Part shown: piece after piece, positions 58,031-64,000 of the stretch
Numbering within the stretch: the first letter of the stretch is position 1
Layout of the letters: each line of letters begins with the position of its first letter
Source: Acinetobacter larvae
GTDB taxonomy: Bacteria > Pseudomonadota > Gammaproteobacteria > Pseudomonadales > Moraxellaceae
Assembly (NCBI RefSeq): GCF_001704115.1
Contig: NZ_CP016895.1
Location: 558,001 to 622,000 of the forward strand
Length of the DNA: 64,000 nt
Direction: 5' to 3'
Made by a program: the position numbers and the translations under genes
Notes under the pieces: model-generated
Database searches by the model: none
Seen by the model: the letters and a program-made list of their open reading frames with translations, nothing else
What the model was told of the DNA's origin: nothing

Positions 58031-59043
58031 ATGAAACAATTCGTGCACTCCCGACTTGGGCACAAGACTGGCCAATCGCATATTCCGTGATACAAGCGAT
58101 CGTCATTCTGTTGGTGGTGGTGCTGTTTGCCGCCTTGCTGTCCTTTATTGAACGTCGTTTATTGGCCTTGTGGCAGGACCGTTATGGTCCAAACCGTGTC
58201 GGTCCTTTTGGTATGTTCCAAATCGTTGCCGACATGCTAAAAATCATGTTCAAAGAGGACTGGACACCGAAGTTTGCCGACAAACTGACTTTCCGTTTGG
58301 CACCTGCTGTGGCAATGGCAACAGCCGTGATGTCTTATATGGTGATTCCGGTTAGCCCAACCATGGGCGTGGCCGACATGAACATCGGTCTGTTGTTCTT
58401 TATGGCAATGGCTGGGATTGCAGTCTATGCGGTGTTATTTGGTGGTTGGTCTTCCAATAACAAATATGCCTTATTGGGTGGCTTACGTTCTGCTGCACAA
58501 ACCATTTCGTATGAAGTGTTCTTAGGCATTTCATTGATGGGTGTGGTGGCGATAGCAGGTTCATTCAACCTGCGTGACATCGTTGAAGCACAACGTGATA
58601 TGTGGTTTATCATTCCGCAGTTCATTGGTTTTATGATCTTTGTGGTCGCCGGTGTTGCAGTGACGCACCGTCATCCATTTGACCAACCAGAAGCAGAGCA
58701 AGAATTGGCTGAAGGTTATCATGTCGAATATGGCGGTATGAAATGGGGTATGTTCTTCGTTGCAGAATACGTCAACATCGTTCTGATTTCTTCATTGATG
58801 GTGACTTTGTTCTTTGGTGGTTGGTTAGCACCATTCAACCTTGAAATTTCATTTATCCCACCAGCATTCTGGTTCATCATCAAGACCTTGTTCTTTGTCA
58901 TGATGTTTGTCTTGGCACGTGGTTCTTTAATGCGTCCACGTTATGACCAAGTCATGAATTTTGGTTGGAAAATTTGTTTACCATTGGCGCTTGTCAACCT
59001 ATTGGTTACTGGTGCTGTGATTTTGTTAAATCACTCGGCATAG
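58027..59043 (+). CDS. nuoH: NADH-quinone oxidoreductase subunit H
   Basis: A 338-residue membrane subunit linking the peripheral arm to the membrane arm. About eight helices are visible, with the family blocks [18 protein letters not shown] and [13 protein letters not shown], and the conserved acidic loop [20 protein letters not shown] near residue 218 that lines the quinone entry. It starts within the nuoG stop (ATGA). nuoI follows after 18 bp. Confidence 0.98.
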   Translation: MNETIRALPTWAQDWPIAYSVIQAIVILLVVVLFAALLSFIERRLLALWQDRYGPNRVGPFGMFQIVADMLKIMFKEDWTPKFADKLTFRLAPAVAMATAVMSYMVIPVSPTMGVADMNIGLLFFMAMAGIAVYAVLFGGWSSNNKYALLGGLRSAAQTISYEVFLGISLMGVVAIAGSFNLRDIVEAQRDMWFIIPQFIGFMIFVVAGVAVTHRHPFDQPEAEQELAEGYHVEYGGMKWGMFFVAEYVNIVLISSLMVTLFFGGWLAPFNLEISFIPPAFWFIIKTLFFVMMFVLARGSLMRPRYDQVMNFGWKICLPLALVNLLVTGAVILLNHSA

Positions 59044-59061
59044 GACAGCAAGGAGTTCAAC

Positions 59062-59598
59062 ATGTTTAAAATTCTCGCTGGAGTCGGGTCTGTCGTGCGT
59101 ACTTTGTTTATGGTGTTTAGCCATGCAGTACGTAAGCGTGACACGATCTTGTATCCTGAGGTGCCAGTACCGGTACCCCCACGCTATCGTGGACGTATTG
59201 TCTTGACCCGCGACCCAGATGGTGAAGAGCGTTGTGTGGCGTGTAACCTCTGTGCGGTAGCTTGTCCAGTAGGTTGTATTTCTTTGCAAAAAGCAGAAAA
59301 AGAAGACGGACGTTGGTATCCAGAATTTTTCCGGATCAACTTTTCACGTTGTATTTTCTGCGGGATGTGCGAAGAAGCTTGCCCAACCACAGCAATTCAG
59401 CTCACCCCAGATTTCGAATTGGGTGAATATGTACGTCAAGACTTGGTGTATGAAAAAGAAAACCTTTTGATTTCAGGTCCAGGCAAATATCCAGATTATA
59501 ACTTCTATCGTGTGACGGGTATGGCAATTGAAGGCAAAGACAAAGGTCAAGCGCAACGTGAAAGCGCGCCTGTAGATGTACGGAGCTTATTACCATGA
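59062..59598 (+). CDS. nuoI: NADH-quinone oxidoreductase subunit I
   Basis: A 178-residue ferredoxin-like subunit with two [4Fe-4S] clusters (N6a, N6b). The ligands are Cys58, 61, 64, 68 ([16 protein letters not shown]) and Cys97, 100, 103, 107 ([16 protein letters not shown]), each with the last Cys of one motif serving the other cluster. AAGGAG precedes the start, and the last 4 bases overlap nuoJ. Confidence 0.98.
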   Translation: MFKILAGVGSVVRTLFMVFSHAVRKRDTILYPEVPVPVPPRYRGRIVLTRDPDGEERCVACNLCAVACPVGCISLQKAEKEDGRWYPEFFRINFSRCIFCGMCEEACPTTAIQLTPDFELGEYVRQDLVYEKENLLISGPGKYPDYNFYRVTGMAIEGKDKGQAQRESAPVDVRSLLP

Positions 59599-60116
59599 TG
59601 TGGCCATTTTATGTGATGGCTGTTGTGGCTATCGTTTCGACAATTCGTGTGGTGACCAATACTAATCCTGTGCATGCTTTGCTCAGTCTGATTGTGTCTT
59701 TGTTGGCTGTTGCTGGCATTTTCTTGACCATCGGCGCGCCCTTTGCGGCTGCGCTGGAGGTGATCGTGTATGCCGGTGCCATTATGGTGCTGTTTGTGTT
59801 CGTGGTGATGATGCTCAATTTGGGGCAACATACGGTTGAACAAGAGCGCAAATGGCTGAGTTCTGATGCATGGGCCTATCCTGCATTGATGAGCTTCCTT
59901 TTGGCCTTGGTTTTGGTCTGGATGCTCGGCTATGGCGATGCGCCAAGTACGCTGTTGATGGGCAAAGAAATGGTCGGTCCAAAAGTAGTCGGTCAGTCGT
60001 TATTCACACATTATTTATTATTGGTTGAAGTTGCCGCCATGATTTTGCTCGCAGCCTTGGTTGCAGCATTTCACTTGGGTAAACGTGAGCCAAGTGAAGA
60101 AGAGGGCAAAGAATAA
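59595..60116 (+). CDS. nuoJ: NADH-quinone oxidoreductase subunit J
   Basis: A 173-residue membrane subunit with five helices. The family block [20 protein letters not shown] near residues 55-75 and [18 protein letters not shown] near the C-terminus are present; the first is the third helix, whose kink is thought to matter for proton coupling. The stop shares one base with the nuoK ATG (TAATG). Confidence 0.97.
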   Translation: MMWPFYVMAVVAIVSTIRVVTNTNPVHALLSLIVSLLAVAGIFLTIGAPFAAALEVIVYAGAIMVLFVFVVMMLNLGQHTVEQERKWLSSDAWAYPALMSFLLALVLVWMLGYGDAPSTLLMGKEMVGPKVVGQSLFTHYLLLVEVAAMILLAALVAAFHLGKREPSEEEGKE

Positions 60117-60424
60117 TGGGCAGCATTCCTTTAGAACATGGTTTGATCGTCGCATCTATTCTTTTTGCACTGGGTTTTTACGGTGTAATGGTGCGTCGCA
60201 ACCTTCTATTTATTTTAATGAGCCTTGAGATCATGATGAATGCCGCCGCTTTGGCATTCGTGGTGGCAGGAAGTGCTTGGGCACAACCAGATGGACAAAT
60301 TATGTTTATCTTGATTCTGACCCTCGCTGCTGCAGAGGCGTGTATCGGTCTTGCGATCGTCCTTCAGTTTTATCATCGCTTCCATCACTTGGATGTGGAT
60401 GCTGCTAGTGAGATGCGCGGATGA
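60116..60424 (+). CDS. nuoK: NADH-quinone oxidoreductase subunit K
   Basis: A 102-residue membrane subunit with three helices and the conserved acidic residues in [13 protein letters not shown] and [15 protein letters not shown] (glutamates inside the membrane, implicated in proton movement). Length is standard. It overlaps nuoL by 4 bases (ATGA). Confidence 0.98.
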   Translation: MGSIPLEHGLIVASILFALGFYGVMVRRNLLFILMSLEIMMNAAALAFVVAGSAWAQPDGQIMFILILTLAAAEACIGLAIVLQFYHRFHHLDVDAASEMRG

Positions 60425-62316
60425 GTCTATTAGCTTTAACTATATTATTTCCGCTGATTGGTTTTGTACTATTGGCGGCAGGGCGTCATAAGCTTCCTGA
60501 AAGCTTGGCAGCCATTATCGGGGTCGGGGCAGTCGGTTTGTCTGCACTGTCTGCATTATTTGCAGGGATCCAGTTCATTAACAGTCAAGCCAGCCAGCAA
60601 GTGGTTCACCTTTGGACGTGGTTCCAAGTCGGTGACTTTGCACCAGGTATCAGCTTGCACTTAGACGGTTTGTCATTGTTAATGTTGGGTATGGTGACCG
60701 GTGTTGGTTTCTTGATTCATATCTTCGCAGCATGGTACATGCGCGGTGAACATGACTTTGCACGTTTCTTCTCTTATTTCAACCTCTTCGTTGCCAGCAT
60801 GTTGTTGTTGGTTTTGGGTGATAACTTAGCGTTACTCTTCCTTGGTTGGGAAGGCGTTGGTTTGTGCTCATATCTGTTGATTGGTTATTACTACCAAAAT
60901 CCAGACAACGGCAAAGCGGCGATTAAAGCTTTTACCGTCACGCGTATTGGTGATGTGTTCTTATTGATTGCAATATTCTTGTTCTATCAACAGTTTGGTA
61001 CTTTGAATATTCAGTACATCGTAGAACATGCTGCTGAGGTGATGAGCAAAGGTTCATCGATCACCATCTGGACTGCCTTGATGTTGTTCTTGGGTGCAGC
61101 GGGTAAATCTGCGCAAATCCCATTACAAACTTGGTTGGCCGATGCGATGGCTGGTCCAACACCAGTGTCGGCATTGATCCACGCCGCGACCATGGTCACC
61201 GCAGGGGTATATCTGTGCTGCCGTATGTTTAGCGTGTTAGAACTTGCACCACAAGTGATGGTCTTCATCTCGATTACTGGTGCAGTGACCTTATTGGTTG
61301 CAGGCTTTGCAGCATTGGTACAAACCGACATCAAACGTATCTTGGCGTACTCAACCATGAGTCAGCTCGGTTATATGTTTATGGCGGTGGGTGCAGAAGC
61401 ATACCAAGCGGGTCTATTCCACATGCTGACTCACGCATTCTTCAAGGCATTATTGTTCTTGTCATCTGGTGCGGTGATCTTGGCCTATCATCACGAACAA
61501 AACATTTTCAAAATGGGCGGTTTGTTTAAACATAACAAATTCCTCTTTGCTTGTTTTGCCATCGGTGGTGGTGCATTGGCGGCGATTCCTTACATTACCG
61601 TGGGCTTCTATTCTAAAGATGCCATCTTGGGTGCTGTTTGGGCGCAAAGCCATATTGCGGGTATTCCGTTATATAACTGCTTGTATTGGGTCGGTGTTGC
61701 TGGTGCATTCCTCACCTCAATTTATACTTTCCGTTTGATATGGGTGGTGTTCTTTGGTCCAGAAAAAACGGCTTATCATCCGATCAAAGGTGTGACCTAT
61801 TGGGGTCCATTGGCGATTTTGGCTGTGTTGTCTACTGCGGTCGGTGCTTTACTCAAAGACCCTGTGAGCAATCTATTAAACTCAGCAAAAATCCCAGATT
61901 TTATGATTCCGGAAGCGTTAGAAGCGGGTGTACATCATGCGGAACTCACTGCTGTAGGCATCGCGCTGGCAGGTTTAGTGATCGGTGTGATTTTATTTAC
62001 CGTGCTCTATTCAGCCTTAAAAGCCTTTGCACAAACCAGTCTGGGTGCTGGATTGGCAAATATCTGCCGCAATGCACTTGGTTTCGATGCACTCTATAAT
62101 ATTGTGTTTGTAAAACCGTATTTACTCCTAGCAAAAATCTTTGGTCGTGATCCTATTGATGGATTGTGGTTGATGCTACCAGCCATAGTGCGTGGTGGTA
62201 ATAAATTTACCAGTGCACGTCAAACCGGTTTGTTACGTGAATACGCATCAAGCATGTCACTTGGTCTAGTGGTGTTACTCATGATTCTAGTCATGCTTCA
62301 GGTCGTGGGGGGATAA
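60421..62316 (+). CDS. nuoL: NADH-quinone oxidoreductase subunit L
   Basis: A 631-residue antiporter-like membrane subunit at the far end of the membrane arm, related to Mrp antiporters. Family motifs include [18 protein letters not shown] (with the glutamate of the proton channel), [21 protein letters not shown] (lysine and histidine nearby) and [19 protein letters not shown]. The long amphipathic helix typical of the C-terminus is expected in about residues 520-600. It is separated from nuoM by one base. Confidence 0.98.
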   Translation: MSLLALTILFPLIGFVLLAAGRHKLPESLAAIIGVGAVGLSALSALFAGIQFINSQASQQVVHLWTWFQVGDFAPGISLHLDGLSLLMLGMVTGVGFLIHIFAAWYMRGEHDFARFFSYFNLFVASMLLLVLGDNLALLFLGWEGVGLCSYLLIGYYYQNPDNGKAAIKAFTVTRIGDVFLLIAIFLFYQQFGTLNIQYIVEHAAEVMSKGSSITIWTALMLFLGAAGKSAQIPLQTWLADAMAGPTPVSALIHAATMVTAGVYLCCRMFSVLELAPQVMVFISITGAVTLLVAGFAALVQTDIKRILAYSTMSQLGYMFMAVGAEAYQAGLFHMLTHAFFKALLFLSSGAVILAYHHEQNIFKMGGLFKHNKFLFACFAIGGGALAAIPYITVGFYSKDAILGAVWAQSHIAGIPLYNCLYWVGVAGAFLTSIYTFRLIWVVFFGPEKTAYHPIKGVTYWGPLAILAVLSTAVGALLKDPVSNLLNSAKIPDFMIPEALEAGVHHAELTAVGIALAGLVIGVILFTVLYSALKAFAQTSLGAGLANICRNALGFDALYNIVFVKPYLLLAKIFGRDPIDGLWLMLPAIVRGGNKFTSARQTGLLREYASSMSLGLVVLLMILVMLQVVGG

Positions 62317-62317
62317 C

Positions 62318-63940
62318 ATGGAAATTACAAACAACTGGATCCTTCCTGCACTGATTTTGATCCCATTTATTGCGGGTCTGTTGTGCTGGGTGGTCGATAA
62401 GATCGACCAGCATCTACCACGCTACATTGCGTTATTTGGGATGCTGATCACCTTGGGTCTGACGGTATTGGTCGGTACACAAGAAAGCTATCAATATGAA
62501 GTAGGTCAAGTCCTTCCAGAATGGGGCGCACAGTTCTTGGTGAACTGGATTCCTTCACTCGGAATTAGTATCCATTTAGCCCTCGATGGCTTATCACTGC
62601 TCATGGTCGGTTTAACTGCGCTATTGGGTGTGTTGGCGGTAGGGTGTTCTTGGGGGGAAATCCAAAAGAACGTTGGTTTCTTCCATCTCAACTTGCTGTG
62701 GTCTTTGGGCGGTGTGATCGGGGTATTCATTGCCCTCGATATGTTCCTCTTCTTCTTCTTCTGGGAGATGATGTTGGTGCCAATCTATTTCTTGATTGCA
62801 CTGTGGGGGCATAAAGGCTCTGAAAACAAATCGCGTGTTTATGCGGCGACCAAGTTCTTTATCTATACCCAAGTCGCAGGTCTGATCATGTTGATCGGTA
62901 TCTTGGGTCTGGTGATCTATAGTTATACCTTGACCAATGGTGTCATCTCATTTAACTACTATAGTTTGATGGCAGCAGCACATGTGATGGAAGGTGTATC
63001 TCCAAAACTGGCATACATTCTCATGATTTGTATGTTTATTGGTTTTGCAGTCAAATTGCCAGTCTTCCCATTACATGGCTGGTTACCCGATGCACATGCG
63101 CAAGCACCTACCGCTGGTTCTGTCGATTTAGCCGGGATCTTGATCAAAACTGCAGCCTATGGTCTGTTACGTTTTGTGCTACCGTTCTTCCCTGAATCTT
63201 CAGCACAATTTGCCGATATTGCCATCATCTTTGGTTTAATTGGTATTTTCTACGGTGCATGGTGTGCTTTCCAACAAACCGACATGAAACGTCTGTTGGC
63301 CTATACCTCGATCTCACACATGGGCTTTGTGTTACTTGCTTTATATGCGGGTACCTTAATGAGCTTCCAAGGCTTGATGATCATGATGCTGGCGCACGGT
63401 ATTTCTTCCGCTGCACTGTTTATCATGTGTGGTCAGGTCTACGAACGTTTACATACCCGTGATATGCGTTTGATGGGCGGTATTCGTGGTCAATTACCGT
63501 ATTTGGCCTTCTTCTTAATGTTCTTTATCGCTGCCTTGGTCGGTATTCCAGGTCTTGGTAACTTTATTGGTGAGTTCCTCATTCTGTTGGGTTCATTCAA
63601 TGCTTATCCTGTATATACCATCTTGGCGGCAGTCAGCTTGGTCTTTGCCGGTCTCTATGGTTTGATCCTGATTCATCGTGCTTTATTTGGCACACCGAAT
63701 CCAGCACAACAAGCAAATAACCCGTTACGTGATCTTGCTGGTCGTGAAGTGGCGTTGCTATTGATTTGTGCTGTCAGCCTATTGTGGTTAGGTCTCTACC
63801 CACAAAGCTTCTTGGATATTTCACAGTCTAGTATGGATTGGATCGTACATAGCGATACCAGTTTGAAACCTGTGATTCAACCTGTGATTGATCAAATCTT
63901 GCAACAGATGGCTTCTCAACAACATGTGGAGATGAAATAG
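62318..63940 (+). CDS. nuoM: NADH-quinone oxidoreductase subunit M
   Basis: A 540-residue antiporter-like membrane subunit with about 14 helices. Motifs FFFFWEMMLVPIYFLIALWG, LHGWLPDAHAQAPTAGSV and LMMAHGISSAALFIMCG-like segment (LAHGISSAALFIMCGQVYER) match the family. The Glu in FFWEMM and Lys residues of the buried axis are kept. It is separated from nuoN by two bases. Confidence 0.98.
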   Translation: MEITNNWILPALILIPFIAGLLCWVVDKIDQHLPRYIALFGMLITLGLTVLVGTQESYQYEVGQVLPEWGAQFLVNWIPSLGISIHLALDGLSLLMVGLTALLGVLAVGCSWGEIQKNVGFFHLNLLWSLGGVIGVFIALDMFLFFFFWEMMLVPIYFLIALWGHKGSENKSRVYAATKFFIYTQVAGLIMLIGILGLVIYSYTLTNGVISFNYYSLMAAAHVMEGVSPKLAYILMICMFIGFAVKLPVFPLHGWLPDAHAQAPTAGSVDLAGILIKTAAYGLLRFVLPFFPESSAQFADIAIIFGLIGIFYGAWCAFQQTDMKRLLAYTSISHMGFVLLALYAGTLMSFQGLMIMMLAHGISSAALFIMCGQVYERLHTRDMRLMGGIRGQLPYLAFFLMFFIAALVGIPGLGNFIGEFLILLGSFNAYPVYTILAAVSLVFAGLYGLILIHRALFGTPNPAQQANNPLRDLAGREVALLLICAVSLLWLGLYPQSFLDISQSSMDWIVHSDTSLKPVIQPVIDQILQQMASQQHVEMK

Positions 63941-63942
63941 TT

Positions 63943-64000
63943 ATGAACTTCACACTATCTTTCTCTGCGCTGATGCCTTTGGCACCTGTGATGATCGTAG
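63943..64000 (+). CDS. nuoN: NADH-quinone oxidoreductase subunit N, 5' end only
   Basis: The first 19 codons (MNFTLSFSALMPLAPVMIV) are inside the window, starting two bases after the nuoM stop. A hydrophobic N-terminus and its position after nuoM identify it as nuoN; the rest lies beyond the edge. Confidence 0.85.
   Translation, partial: MNFTLSFSALMPLAPVMIV

Overview
The window reads as a chromosomal segment of a gammaproteobacterium of the genus Acinetobacter (Moraxellaceae) or a very close relative. The reasons are the moderately AT-rich DNA, the run of familiar Acinetobacter-type genes (gamma carbonic anhydrase-tsaB-uppP-rsmJ; rpe; copAB; thiD; fabB-hemJ), the str ribosomal operon rpsL-rpsG-fusA-tuf, and a 14-gene-type nuo operon with a fused nuoCD. 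No tRNA, rRNA, insertion sequence, integrase or CRISPR array was seen.

Layout. 1-3.4 kb: housekeeping (3' end of a NUDIX hydrolase, gamma carbonic anhydrase family protein, tsaB, uppP, rsmJ). 3.6-7.6 kb: a membrane/protease trio (C13 caspase-like peptidase, YjgN/DUF898 membrane protein, M48 metalloprotease), followed by rpe. 8.3-11.9 kb: a copper-resistance operon (small His/Cys-rich CopL-like protein, copA, copB) behind a repeat-bearing AT-rich leader. 12.1-16.9 kb: cysteine hydrolase with a GlxA-type AraC regulator, thiD, a HAD phosphatase, a membrane acyltransferase. 17.1-18.8 kb: fabB-hemJ on the minus strand.

19.2-23.4 kb is an accessory module: an orphan type VI secretion spike gene (vgrG) whose 3' end overlaps an unrecognised 303-residue gene, which in turn overlaps a gene for a signal-peptide protein. 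I read these two as a candidate effector and periplasmic immunity pair. The effector shows a His-then-Cys arrangement like permuted papain/NlpC-type hydrolases; this is inference.

23.6-42.2 kb holds homologues of the E. coli yehI, yehL, yehM, yehP and yehQ genes on the minus strand: a DUF4132/MolR-type giant protein, and a tightly packed MoxR ATPase-DUF5682-VWA-SWIM operon. The two parts are separated by a 7-kb plus-strand block (DUF1302 outer-membrane protein, saccharopine dehydrogenase-like reductase, MalT-like LuxR regulator, GPH-type MFS transporter) that looks like a self-contained uptake/catabolic island. An EcsC-family gene lies divergently next to the MoxR operon.

44.2-49.0 kb is the str operon, with a strong sigma70-type promoter, a 5' leader hairpin, a hairpin between rpsL and rpsG where E. 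coli S7 autoregulation acts, and an unannotated 20-codon ORF with a good ribosome binding site just before fusA. After a small unknown gene and almost 1 kb of noncoding DNA, 50.4-64.0 kb is the complex I operon nuoA to nuoM, with the first codons of nuoN at the window edge.
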